NCBI GenBank assembly: GCA_964486135.1
Contig: CAZAKT010000002.1
Span: 1 to 64,000 of the forward strand
DNA length: 64,000 nucleotides
From: UBA4923 sp964486135
GTDB taxonomy: Bacteria > Bacillota > Clostridia > Saccharofermentanales > DTU023
Direction: 5' to 3'
The notes under the pieces are model-generated. The model saw only the letters and a program-made list of their open reading frames with translations, was not told the origin of the DNA and made no database searches. The translations under genes and the position numbers were made by a program. The stretch's first letter is position 1; each line of letters starts with the position of its first letter. Below are positions 43,151-50,360 of the stretch, piece after piece.

Positions 43151-44212
43151 TCAGAAAGCCTGATCGCGGATGACCTGGACCAGGTCATCCGCGATTATTT
43201 TTTGGGAGATTTCCCCCACAGTATCCCGGTCACTGCCCAGCCCCCTTATCCGGTCAGCCATTTCACCGGAAACAAAGGGGCTGCCGGTCAGGCTGGCGGC
43301 GACCAGGTCCATGAAATCACTGTCCAGGACGTCACTGTGGATCAGGCTGTCCCGGATGATCCCCTCCTCTACCTGGAAGAGGAGTTCCGCCTGCCCCCAG
43401 GGGAAGCGGCCGGTCTCGATTTTGGCGTCAAACTTGATTGACCTGCCGTAGCGCCATTCCCAGGAGGCGTAACGCTCTTGCAGCGCTTCCAGGTCCCGGT
43501 GGCCCTGGAAGACGGAGGCATCCAGGGTCTCCATCTTGGCTCCTTCACCGTATTGGGTCTCGAAGCTGGCGGCCAGGGAGCTGGACAAGGCGGCAGGGGT
43601 CAAGTCGCCCTTGACCTCGATCAGATTGATGACGCGCGAGCGCACCGACTTGATGGCCCGGGACCGGAGTTTGCTGTCAGAGACGGTCAGGTAGCGGAGG
43701 AGGGGTTCAATGGCGGTGTCCACCATGAGGGTGCCATGGTGGAGGGCGACCCCCTTGTAATAGCGGAAGGCGTTGCCGGAGAATTTCCTGTCCCCGATCA
43801 GGATGTCGTTCCGGCCGGACCGGACGGCAGGGATTCCCAATCCCTTCACGGCGTCAAGGATAACCTGGAAGCTTTGGCCCAGGTCGAAGCGTGACCGGGG
43901 GAGGATGATCGAGAAGTTCAGGTTGCCCAGGTCATGGTAGACGGCGCCGCCCCCGGTGCTCCGCCGGGCGAGAAAACCGCCGTCCGCCTCCAGGTCCCCT
44001 GTCCGGCACTCGGCCCAGGCGTTCTGGTTGCGTCCGATCACCACGGTATGCTCATTTTGCCAGAGGAAGAGGATGGCGGCGTAGGCTCTTGCCTCCTCGT
44101 GTCCGCTATCGCTGAAGCAAAGACCCATAAGGTATTCCTCAAGGGCCAGGTTCTTCCAGGGATTGACCTCATCGGTTCTGACGAGGAGGAGGGGAGGGGA
44201 GCTTGTTTTCAT
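43151..44212 (-). CDS. lplA: Lipoate-protein ligase A
   Basis: This 353-residue protein attaches scavenged lipoate to lipoyl domains using ATP. It contains NLALEEYLMG, LWQNEHTVVIGRNQNAW, the signature RRSTGGGAVYHDLGNLNFSI and RKFSGNAFRYYKGVALHHGTL-type text in the catalytic domain. A C-terminal accessory domain follows from about residue 240. AAAGGA lies 6 nt before the ATG. It could serve the partners of the LpdA at 32655, which are not in this window. Its 3' end doubles as the terminator of the convergent ATPase gene. Confidence 0.94.
   Translation of the reverse strand: MKTSSPPLLLVRTDEVNPWKNLALEEYLMGLCFSDSGHEEARAYAAILFLWQNEHTVVIGRNQNAWAECRTGDLEADGGFLARRSTGGGAVYHDLGNLNFSIILPRSRFDLGQSFQVILDAVKGLGIPAVRSGRNDILIGDRKFSGNAFRYYKGVALHHGTLMVDTAIEPLLRYLTVSDSKLRSRAIKSVRSRVINLIEVKGDLTPAALSSSLAASFETQYGEGAKMETLDASVFQGHRDLEALQERYASWEWRYGRSIKFDAKIETGRFPWGQAELLFQVEEGIIRDSLIHSDVLDSDFMDLVAASLTGSPFVSGEMADRIRGLGSDRDTVGEISQKIIADDLVQVIRDQAF
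43163..43203 (+). terminator. Intrinsic terminator of the HerA-like gene inside the lplA coding end
   Basis: ATCGCGGATGACCTGG (43163-43178) and its exact complement CCAGGTCATCCGCGAT (43180-43195) form a near-perfect palindrome, followed by TATTTTTT (43196-43203). It is a strong plus-strand terminator 35 nt after the ATPase stop. The same bases, read on the minus strand, encode the last dozen or so residues of the lipoate ligase. Confidence 0.85.
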
Positions 44213-44239
44213 GGCTGGTCCTTTTTCAACTCATTTTCT

Positions 44240-44314
44240 ATGCCCTATAGTATCGAAAAGTGAGGCCCGGGGGAAGAAAGAAAAAGAGGAAGTGGTATGA
44301 TGCCCTATAGGATC
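44240..44314. repeat. Duplicated ATGCCCTATAGnATC element between lplA and nudix
   Basis: ATGCCCTATAG-ATC occurs at 44240-44254 and again at 44300-44314, exactly 60 nt apart, in the 119-nt divergent gap. Each copy contains CTATAG, so one could provide a -10 for each direction: TACTAT toward lplA and TATAGG toward nudix. A shared regulator site is equally possible. Confidence 0.4.
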
Positions 44315-44331
44315 AGGAAAGGCGAAAAAAC

Positions 44332-44811
44332 TTGAAAAATAAGCGCTTACATGGCAGGCAGAGAAGGGCGGAACGCCTCCTTACCCGGGAACGTTCCTGC
44401 GGGGCAATCGTATTCCGGAAGGGGGATGACGGCCTGGACCGGGTCCTTCTCGTCCAGCATAAGCCAGGTCACTGGTCTTTCCCCAAAGGGCATGTCGAGG
44501 CGGGTGAAAGCGATCGGCAGACGGCCATCCGGGAGGTGGAGGAGGAGACGGGGGCCCTGATTTCGATCACATCCGATTTCCAGGGAATATCGACCTACTC
44601 GCCGCGGCCCGGCGCCTTCAAGACCGTGATCTTTTTTCTGGGGGATTATCTGGGCGGTCAGATCCGGCCCCAGTTAAGTGAAATCAAGGCTGTTGGCTGG
44701 ATGACCCGGGAAGAGGCGGAGGAGCTTCTGATCTTCGACCGGGACCTGGAGATCTTCCTGGAGGCGCTCGACTTCCATAAAGACCGGGAATCACTTGAAA
44801 GCGGGGAGTGA
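44332..44811 (+). CDS. NUDIX hydrolase, bis(5'-nucleosyl)-tetraphosphatase-like
   Basis: This 159-residue Nudix protein has an intact Nudix box from GHVEAGESDRQTAIREVEEE into TGA, following SCGAIVFRKGDDG and HWSFPKGHVE. It resembles Ap4A/dinucleoside polyphosphate hydrolases that remove toxic nucleotides. The start is assigned to TTG at 44332, preceded by AGGAAAGG; there is no in-frame ATG before the conserved region. Its stop lies 2 nt before the mazG ATG, so two nucleotide-sanitising enzymes are co-expressed. Confidence 0.85.
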   Translation: MKNKRLHGRQRRAERLLTRERSCGAIVFRKGDDGLDRVLLVQHKPGHWSFPKGHVEAGESDRQTAIREVEEETGALISITSDFQGISTYSPRPGAFKTVIFFLGDYLGGQIRPQLSEIKAVGWMTREEAEELLIFDRDLEIFLEALDFHKDRESLESGE

Positions 44812-44813
44812 TT

Positions 44814-45659
44814 ATGGCGGAAATGACTGACCGGGAAAAGAGATTCCCCCTCAAGGAAAACTACAGTATGGATGAGCTTCGGGCCATCCTGGCCTTTCTC
44901 CGAAGTGAAGAGGGCTGTCCCTGGGATCGGGCGCAAAGCCATGAAAGCATCCAGGGCAATATGCTTGAGGAGGCCTATGAGGCGGTTGACGCCATCCAGA
45001 GCGGGGATCCGGAGAAGCTTGTTGAAGAGCTGGGCGACGTCCTCATGCAGGTCGTTTTTCACGCCGGGATAGCGGAAGAAGCTGACGACTTCAGTTTTGA
45101 CCAGGTCGTGTCCGGAATCTGCCGGAAGTTGATTTCCCGGCATACCCATCTGTTCGGCAGTGACAAGGCCGAGACGCCCGAGCTGGTCCTGAGGACCTGG
45201 GAGAAAAATAAGCGGAAGGAAAAAGGGCATAGGCGGACAGTTGACGCCATGCGGGACCTGCCGCGGGGAATGCCGGCTTTGACCCGGGCTTATAAATTGC
45301 AGAAAAAGGCGGCAGATATCGGCTTTGACTGGCCTTCCCTCGAGGGCGCCAAGGAAAAGATCAAGGAAGAATATGATGAATTCCTGGCTGAGCTGGACCG
45401 GGGGGATGAGATCCGTGCCCGGGAGGAAGCGGGCGACCTCCTCTTTGCCGTCGTCAATATCCTCCGTATGCGGGCCATCGATCCGGAAGCCGCCTTGACC
45501 GGTTGTTCCGAACGCTTCATCCGGCGCTTCAGCGCCATGGAGGAGGCGGCTGACCGGGAGGGAAGCTCACTTGCCCGGATGAGCCTGGAGGAGATGGACG
45601 GGCTCTGGGATGAGGCTAAGCGCCTGGAACTGTCTGGAGGCAGGGCTTATGAGACTTGA
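44814..45659 (+). CDS. mazG: Nucleoside triphosphate pyrophosphohydrolase MazG
   Basis: This 281-residue two-domain MazG protein has the motif EEGCPWDRAQSHESIQGNML, then EEAYEAVDAI and EELGDVLMQVVFHAGIA in the first domain. KEEYDEFLAEL...EEAGDLLFAVVNILR is in the second, where the metal-binding EExxE/ExxD pattern is intact. It hydrolyses NTPs and dNTPs to monophosphates. ATG 44814 follows GGGGAG and is preferred over the GTG at 44808. The end overlaps rqcP by 11 nt. The order mazG-rqcP-divIC matches Bacillus yabN-yabO-divIC with yabP and yabQ missing. Confidence 0.95.
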   Translation: MAEMTDREKRFPLKENYSMDELRAILAFLRSEEGCPWDRAQSHESIQGNMLEEAYEAVDAIQSGDPEKLVEELGDVLMQVVFHAGIAEEADDFSFDQVVSGICRKLISRHTHLFGSDKAETPELVLRTWEKNKRKEKGHRRTVDAMRDLPRGMPALTRAYKLQKKAADIGFDWPSLEGAKEKIKEEYDEFLAELDRGDEIRAREEAGDLLFAVVNILRMRAIDPEAALTGCSERFIRRFSAMEEAADREGSSLARMSLEEMDGLWDEAKRLELSGGRAYET

Positions 45660-45894
45660 TAAGTTCTTGAAGGTGTCACGGATTGTCAAACGCCGGACCG
45701 TCGCAAATGAAATGGCCTCGGCAGGCCGGATTGAAGTGAATGGGAAGAGGGCCAAGCCTGGAACCGAGGTCAAGCTTGGCGACATTCTGGATATCGGCTA
45801 CGGCCAGAAGCAGATCCGCGTCCGCATACTCCAGGTGAAGGAACACGTGAGAAAGGAGGAAGCGGATTCGCTTTATCAGATACTGACCGACTGA
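45649..45894 (+). CDS. rqcP: S4-domain RNA-binding protein RqcP (YabO)
   Basis: This 81-residue S4-domain protein, MRLDKFLKVSRIVKRRTVAN, has the typical binding loop (GRIEVNGKRAKPGTEVKLGD). RqcP works with RqcH on stalled 50S subunits, adding C-terminal alanine tails to nascent chains. The ATG at 45649 inside the mazG end is supported by GGAGG 10-11 nt upstream and by exact family length. Its place between mazG and divIC is conserved in Firmicutes and supports the assignment. Confidence 0.93.
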   Translation: MRLDKFLKVSRIVKRRTVANEMASAGRIEVNGKRAKPGTEVKLGDILDIGYGQKQIRVRILQVKEHVRKEEADSLYQILTD

Positions 45895-45952
45895 GAATGC
45901 GTCGGTCTGCACCTCCTGTCACCTGACTGTCAGGGGACGGGACATCCCAGAT

Positions 45953-45981
45953 TTGCAAAACCGAACAAACTGAAGTAGGAT
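45953..45981 (+). promoter_or_regulatory. Promoter candidate before divIC
   Basis: TTGCAA (45953-45958), a 17-nt spacer and TAGGAT (45976-45981) lie 42 nt before the divIC ATG. Each box matches 4 of 6 consensus bases, which suggests divIC can be expressed apart from mazG-rqcP. Confidence 0.4.
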
Positions 45982-46023
45982 GGTTTTACTATCAACAGGA
46001 TGTCAGGTCGACAGGTGAACACT

Positions 46024-46344
46024 ATGCGTCAGAGCTACGCTGAAAATTTCAAGGCTGAGCGCAGGCGGTCGTCCCTGTCTTTTTTCACTCGATTTTTCAT
46101 CAGTGTCGTAGCCGTCATTATCCTGACCCTTTGTTTCACATCCTTTTTCGACCAGCAGAAGGAATTCGACCGCTTGACGCGGGAGAAGCAGAAGCTGGAG
46201 CGGGAGCGGGATATCCAGTACCAGAAGTATGAGGCCCTGAAGAGCCTGGACGATATCGCGGAATCCCGGGAATACATTGAGCGTGTCGCCCGGGATTACC
46301 TTGGTATGGCCCTGCCGGGAGACTGGATCATCCAGGTGGATTGA
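46024..46344 (+). CDS. divIC: Septum formation initiator DivIC/FtsB-like protein
   Basis: This 106-residue bitopic protein has a basic cytoplasmic N-terminus, one membrane span (FFISVVAVIILTLCFTSFF) and a short extracytoplasmic coiled coil (DRLTREKQKLERERDIQYQK). It ends in the conserved segment ESREYIERVARDYLGMALPGD. It joins FtsL/DivIB at the division septum. An upstream in-frame ATG exists at 46000; 46024 is preferred for the AGGTG 6-7 nt before it. It follows rqcP by about 130 nt. Confidence 0.9.
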   Translation: MRQSYAENFKAERRRSSLSFFTRFFISVVAVIILTLCFTSFFDQQKEFDRLTREKQKLERERDIQYQKYEALKSLDDIAESREYIERVARDYLGMALPGDWIIQVD

Positions 46345-46359
46345 AAGCCTGCCCCTTTT

Positions 46360-46644
46360 CTAGCTGCCGACCAGGTCCCTCAATTCATCCAGATCCTCCC
46401 TCACCTTGTCCAGGGCCTGGGCCGGGATGAAATAGTCGAAGCGTTCGTTGACCGGACCCAGCTCCAGCGCCAGGGCAGCCCCCCTTTGACCGCGCTTCAA
46501 GTAGGGGATCCCCCTCTCCTCCAGATAGGTCTCGACATGGCCGGTCCAGACCAGGGGGGCGGAGATGAGGAAAACCGGCTCCCCGGCATCGGGTATTACC
46601 CGCTCTTCTTCTTTTTTCCGACGAAATAAATCCAATAGTCCCAT
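46360..46644 (-). CDS. Small DUF2007-like protein
   Basis: This 94-residue soluble protein has a charged N-terminal helix (MGLLDLFRRKKEEE), then an alpha/beta segment (VFLISAPLVWTGHVETYLEERGIPYLKRG) resembling the DUF2007 putative signal-transducing fold. It ends with an acidic helix (LDKVREDLDELRDLV). The function is unknown. It is convergent with divIC (15-nt gap) and has no operon partner. A 179-nt gap lies upstream. Confidence 0.7.
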   Translation of the reverse strand: MGLLDLFRRKKEEERVIPDAGEPVFLISAPLVWTGHVETYLEERGIPYLKRGQRGAALALELGPVNERFDYFIPAQALDKVREDLDELRDLVGS

Positions 46645-46745
46645 GGCTCTGTCCTCAGCTGGATCCCCGGATCACCCGGTCAATCTCCCCAAAGCTATTC
46701 TGAGCCGTCCGGTCCCAGGAGGCAAGTCTTTGCCCCCTTTCACGT

Positions 46746-46751
46746 TATAAT
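46746..46751 (+). promoter_or_regulatory. -10 box candidate for the DUF5058 pair
   Basis: A consensus TATAAT lies 72 nt before the first membrane gene in an otherwise featureless 179-nt gap. No good -35 hexamer is positioned 16-18 nt upstream. Confidence 0.3.
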
Positions 46752-46823
46752 AGGGTCGGTTGCGCCCGCCTGGGCAGGCCTGTCCTGGACCGGTCTTTGC
46801 GGCGGAGACGGCTTTGAAAGAAG

Positions 46824-47552
46824 GTGTTTATGTTCCATATCAACCACCCGGTGCTCTACGGGCTGGCAGCCCTGGTCATCCTCTATGTGCTGGGCCAGTC
46901 AGTCTTTTTCACCGTGAAAGCTTACAAACGGGCCCGTGAGCTCGGCATAGAGACGCCGCTCCTCCGGGCCATCATGCGGGGTTCGGCCGTGTTTTCCCTG
47001 GCTCCTGCTGTGGCCATCGTAATCGGGATCATCACCTTGTCACAGTATCTGGGCCTCCCCCTGCCCTGGCTCCGTCTCAGCGTTGTCGGGGCCCTGACCT
47101 ACGAACTCCCTGCCGCCACCTCGGCGGCGACAGCCCTGGGCATATCCATGACGGACGCCTTGACCGACGCCAGGGCCTATGCCACCATCGCCTGGGTCAT
47201 GACCCTGGGTAGCTTCTCAGGCATAGTCATTATCACCTTTTTCCTGAAAAAGATTGAAAAAGGCCTGATGACCATCAAGGCAAAGGATGAAAAATGGGGA
47301 GCCCTCTTCATGGACTCACTTTTCATCGGTATGGTCTCCGCCTTCCTTGGCATGGTCTTCTCCCAGATCCGGCTGGGTTTCAAAGGCTGGATCCCAGTAT
47401 TCGTCATGCTTTTTTCCTCCTTGCTCATGCTGGTTTTTGGCTACCTGGTCAAGAAAAAAGAAGTGGCCTGGTTGGAGAACTACGCCATGCCCTTCAGCAT
47501 GCTGGGGGCCATGGCCTTTTCCATCCCGCTGACCTTTTGGATTGGAGGTTGA
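46824..47552 (+). CDS. DUF5058-family integral membrane protein
   Basis: This 242-residue protein has about six to seven hydrophobic spans and few charged loops. Segments such as HPVLYGLAALVILYVLGQSV, GSAVFSLAPAVAIVIGIIT and ALTYELPAATSAATALGIS match my recollection of the DUF5058 family. It is followed 3 nt later by another polytopic membrane gene, and the pair appears to be a two-component unit. Function unknown; a transporter is the obvious guess. Confidence 0.8.
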   Translation: MFMFHINHPVLYGLAALVILYVLGQSVFFTVKAYKRARELGIETPLLRAIMRGSAVFSLAPAVAIVIGIITLSQYLGLPLPWLRLSVVGALTYELPAATSAATALGISMTDALTDARAYATIAWVMTLGSFSGIVIITFFLKKIEKGLMTIKAKDEKWGALFMDSLFIGMVSAFLGMVFSQIRLGFKGWIPVFVMLFSSLLMLVFGYLVKKKEVAWLENYAMPFSMLGAMAFSIPLTFWIGG

Positions 47553-47555
47553 CCC

Positions 47556-48209
47556 ATGAGTCACTACGATGAAAAGATCCACCGCTGGGGGCGGATATCC
47601 GGCATTCTCGCCATGATCATGTTTGCGGCCTATCCCTTGCTGCTCAGCATCTACTTCAGGGCCTGGCCCTATCTGGGCGCCCTGGGCAAGGGCCTGCTGG
47701 GCGTCGTCCCTGTCTTCTACACCATAGGAATCATTGAGGCCTTTACCTACGGCCCCATGTTGGGGGCGGGCGGTTCCTATCTGAGCTTTGTAACCGGGAA
47801 TATAACCAATCTGAAAGCCCCTTGCGCCATCAATGCCATGAAGGTGGCCAAGGCGGAACCGGGTACGCCGGAGGGTGAGGTCATCTCCACCCTGGCGATC
47901 GGCATCTCCTCCATCGTGACGACCATAGTCCTCTTCCTGGGTATGCTCCTCTTGAGCTACCTGGCGCCCATCCTGGAATCGCCGGCCTTGACGCCTGCTT
48001 TCGCCAACATCCTCCCGGCCCTGTTCGGGGGACTGGCGGTTGTCTTCATTTCGAGGAACTGGAAGATCGCGATCGGTCCTATGGTGTTCATGCTGCTCCT
48101 CTTCCTCATCCAGCCCAGCCTGGCGAGCGCTGTCAGCCTCCTGGTACCGGTCGGGGCTGTCATCGCCATCCTGATATCCCGGATACTTTACAAGAGGGGG
48201 AAACTATAG
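47556..48209 (+). CDS. Polytopic membrane protein, partner of the DUF5058 protein
   Basis: This 217-residue protein has six or so spans. Notable is a glycine-rich reentrant-like stretch, TYGPMLGAGGSYLSFVTGNI, followed by TNLKAPCAINAM, a conserved-looking polar segment inside a membrane region. This is the sort of feature expected of a substrate pathway. It starts 3 nt after the DUF5058 gene and overlaps the convergent flavin reductase gene by 6 nt. I cannot name the family with certainty. Confidence 0.78.
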   Translation: MSHYDEKIHRWGRISGILAMIMFAAYPLLLSIYFRAWPYLGALGKGLLGVVPVFYTIGIIEAFTYGPMLGAGGSYLSFVTGNITNLKAPCAINAMKVAKAEPGTPEGEVISTLAIGISSIVTTIVLFLGMLLLSYLAPILESPALTPAFANILPALFGGLAVVFISRNWKIAIGPMVFMLLLFLIQPSLASAVSLLVPVGAVIAILISRILYKRGKL

Positions 48210-48740
48210 GCCCGGGAGACCGGAGGCCCGGTCCTCCCGGATAAGGACCTTTTCGATCCCGGCCACATAGAGGTGATGGAAGCCGCCACCGTACCACTTA
48301 TCGACGATGGCCTGACCTTGGATCAGGTCCTGGGCGCTGAACTGGGGCCGGGCCATCTTCCTGCAGATAAAGGAGACTTTTGACTCTTCAAAATAGGGGG
48401 TTTCCCCCTCATAGGCGACGGTCAAACCACAGGCCTTGATCTTATCCTGATCCCGGCCGGAATGCTGGCCGCAATAGGCCAGGATCCGGCGGGACTCCTC
48501 CCCTTCCGGGAGGGCGGCAAAGGAAAAGCGGTCGGCCTTCTCCGTGAATTCAAAGGTGTATCGTTCCGGGCGGACCGCGACATAGACGACCTTTCTGCCC
48601 CAGATACAGCCAAAGCCACCCCAGCCGACGGTCATGGTGTTGATCCTGCCATCAAAGCAGGCTGTCAGCAACATCCCCTCCTCCAGCAGGGTGAAGGGAT
48701 TTTCCCTGAGTTCGGCCGGATCAATGGATCTAAAAGTCAT
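48204..48740 (-). CDS. Flavin reductase-like FMN-binding protein
   Basis: This 178-residue protein is of the flavin reductase-like split-barrel family. NTMTVGWGGFGCIWGRKVVYVAVRPERYTFE-like text, kept here in two parts (NTMTVGWGGFGCIWG and VYVAVRPERYT), gives the FMN phosphate-binding region. FEESKVSFICRK and HHLYVAGIEKVLI complete the barrel. Such proteins reduce flavins or serve as small electron carriers in anaerobes. It is monocistronic. Confidence 0.88.
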   Translation of the reverse strand: MTFRSIDPAELRENPFTLLEEGMLLTACFDGRINTMTVGWGGFGCIWGRKVVYVAVRPERYTFEFTEKADRFSFAALPEGEESRRILAYCGQHSGRDQDKIKACGLTVAYEGETPYFEESKVSFICRKMARPQFSAQDLIQGQAIVDKWYGGGFHHLYVAGIEKVLIREDRASGLPGL

Positions 48741-48799
48741 GGTTTTTCCTTTCTCCCTGCCAGATGGGCATTCCCCGTTGGTTCAAAGGGACAAAACCC

Positions 48800-48805
48800 A
48801 GTATA
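48800..48805 (-). promoter_or_regulatory. -10 box candidate for the flavin reductase-like gene
   Basis: TATACT on the minus strand lies 60 nt upstream of the ATG. TTGGAT, 18 nt further upstream, is a weak -35. Confidence 0.35.
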
Positions 48806-48827
48806 CCCTTATCCCTTCCCCTCATCC

Positions 48828-48854
48828 AAAAAGGGGCCGTCACAGACAGCCCCT
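48828..48854 (-). terminator. Intrinsic terminator of the SleB-like gene
   Basis: On the minus strand AGGGGC (48854-48849) pairs with GCCCCT (48837-48832) around an 11-nt loop, followed by a short U run. It lies 25 nt after the stop codon. Confidence 0.65.
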
Positions 48855-48879
48855 CTTATGTAGGTCGGATTCAGGATCA

Positions 48880-49896
48880 TCAGTGGGTGCTGAAGAAGCG
48901 GACCGCATTTCGCTGGACGATGAATTTTTGAGTCTCATGCCATTTTCCCTTGGCCAGGTTGCTGGCATAGAAGTAGTAGATGGGGTGTTGGACCCCGCTC
49001 CCCCCCTGGTCAAAGACAAAGGAGACAGCCTGCTTGACGGTCTGGGAGACATTCTTCCTGACAGGAGCGGTATAACCGTACTTGCGCTTGATGACAGCCG
49101 CGCTGTTGGTGCCCGACCTTACCATGGAGTCGCGGATACACTGGGAGACCAATACGGCACCGATGTAATCATTTCCATACTCACCCATGACCAGGCCCTC
49201 AAGAACTTGTCTGTCCGAAACCTGGAGCGACCGACCCTGGTAGCTCCTGTCAGGATTGGCTATTTCAATCAAGAATTGGCCATTCCCTGGAGCGGCTGCT
49301 GGACTCTCCTCCGGACTGGTGGTCTCGGCAGGAGGATTCCCCTCTGTTTCCTGAGCAGCTTGCTCCTGGGCAGCCTTCTCAGCCGCAGCCTTCTCTTCCG
49401 CTGCCCTCTTTTCAGCCGCCTTCTTTTCTGCAGCCTTTTTCTCAGCCGCCTTCTTCTCCGCGGCCTTTTTCGCCGCCGCCTTCTCCTCAGCCTCTCTCTT
49501 TTCCTCTTCGAGCCTGGCCTCTTCACTCAGCCTAACCCGCTCTTTTCTCTCTTCCTCTTCGGTTTCCATCCGGGCCAGGCGTTCCCAGCGCTTCAGATTT
49601 CTTTCACTGTCGGCCGAGGTCCCTGTATCCAGTTCAATCTCTTTTTCGGCTTCCGTGTCCATACCGGGTAGATCTGAAAGGTTCCGGTCAATGACGTCCG
49701 TATCAAATATTAGGAAGTCCTTGCCATCCTGCAGACTTAAGTAGGGTTCGTCCTCTCCGGCATCCAGACCGGATGAACTCCGGTCGGCCTGGGCACCACT
49801 GCCCGCGATTGCCGCCGTCACCGGCAGGGATAGCAGGGTAGCCGTCAGGACGGCACCAGCCATAAGTCGTTTATATCTGTTTAACTTAGCTTTCAT
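48880..49896 (-). CDS. Secreted protein with KAAEK-rich helix and SleB/CwlJ-like hydrolase domain
   Basis: This 338-residue protein has a basic signal peptide (MKAKLNRYKRLMAGAVLTA... ending AIAGSGA), then an acidic region, then a long Ala/Glu/Lys helix built from KKAAE-type repeats. Its roughly 120-residue C-terminal domain (VLEGLVMGEYGNDYIGAVL, AVIKRKYGY, HPIYYFYASN, FIVQRNAVRFFS) resembles Hydrolase_2 (SleB/CwlJ) wall hydrolases. The helix may span the wall. It may cut peptidoglycan in vegetative cells, as no spore genes are visible here. ATG 49896 is chosen because of AGG 5-6 nt upstream and the signal peptide. An intrinsic terminator follows. Confidence 0.72.
   Translation of the reverse strand: MKAKLNRYKRLMAGAVLTATLLSLPVTAAIAGSGAQADRSSSGLDAGEDEPYLSLQDGKDFLIFDTDVIDRNLSDLPGMDTEAEKEIELDTGTSADSERNLKRWERLARMETEEEERKERVRLSEEARLEEEKREAEEKAAAKKAAEKKAAEKKAAEKKAAEKRAAEEKAAAEKAAQEQAAQETEGNPPAETTSPEESPAAAPGNGQFLIEIANPDRSYQGRSLQVSDRQVLEGLVMGEYGNDYIGAVLVSQCIRDSMVRSGTNSAAVIKRKYGYTAPVRKNVSQTVKQAVSFVFDQGGSGVQHPIYYFYASNLAKGKWHETQKFIVQRNAVRFFSTH
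49350..49500 (-). repeat. KAAEK-encoding tandem repeats
   Basis: About 150 bp of degenerate 12- to 15-bp units, with the minus strand reading AAG/GCG/GAG-type codons, encode repeated KAAEK pentads. The codons vary between units, so this is an old protein repeat rather than a recent DNA expansion. It is prone to assembly error. Confidence 0.7.
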
Positions 49897-50360
49897 TTCA
49901 GCCTCATACTTTCTAGCCAAACCACTCCCACTTGACACGCAGCAAAACCAGACATCAGACGTAGAACGATATAGGGGCTCGCGTTGGGGGGTTTTTTTGA
50001 CTGTAGTTACCTTAACGCACCCTACCGGCCCATCAAAGGGTTAAATAGACGAATCTGCCAGGCTGTTGGGGTCCTTATGCTGTCATTAAACAGAAAACAG
50101 CCTGTGCAAAAAGAGAGGAAGTGAAGGATAATACGGGCATAAGCTGACATAATGGACAAAATTCAGGCAGGGACAACTGTCAAATTATCAAGCTTGGAAT
50201 AGCTGTAATAGCATAGGGGCAGGCCCTTCGAGCCATTATATTCCACCAGGAGGAGGAAAATCCCGGTTTTGGGGTGGGAGCCGGCTCCTGGCAGTTCCCG
50301 AAAAAGGGTCTAAAATGAAACTATTGTGAAGAGAATTTGAATCCCGGGAGGAGAAGGAAG
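49897..50360. other. 464-nt divergent intergenic region
   Basis: This gap lies between the SleB-like gene (minus) and the M42 peptidase (plus). It is AT-richer than its surroundings. TAAAAT (50311-50316) with CTGGCA 17 nt upstream (50288-50293) is a likely M42 promoter. No promoter for the minus gene is convincing, although TTGACA-like text occurs around 50170-50185 on that strand. I see no ORF with support and no recognisable riboswitch. Confidence 0.5.

Noticed and set aside
49350..49500. CRISPR-like or satellite repeat
   Set aside because: The units are short, degenerate and in frame, encoding KAAEK pentads, with no constant-length spacers.
49897..50360. Cyclic di-AMP (ydaO-type) riboswitch before the SleB-like gene
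   Set aside because: Such leaders often precede wall hydrolase genes, but I could not find the conserved paired motifs on the minus strand.
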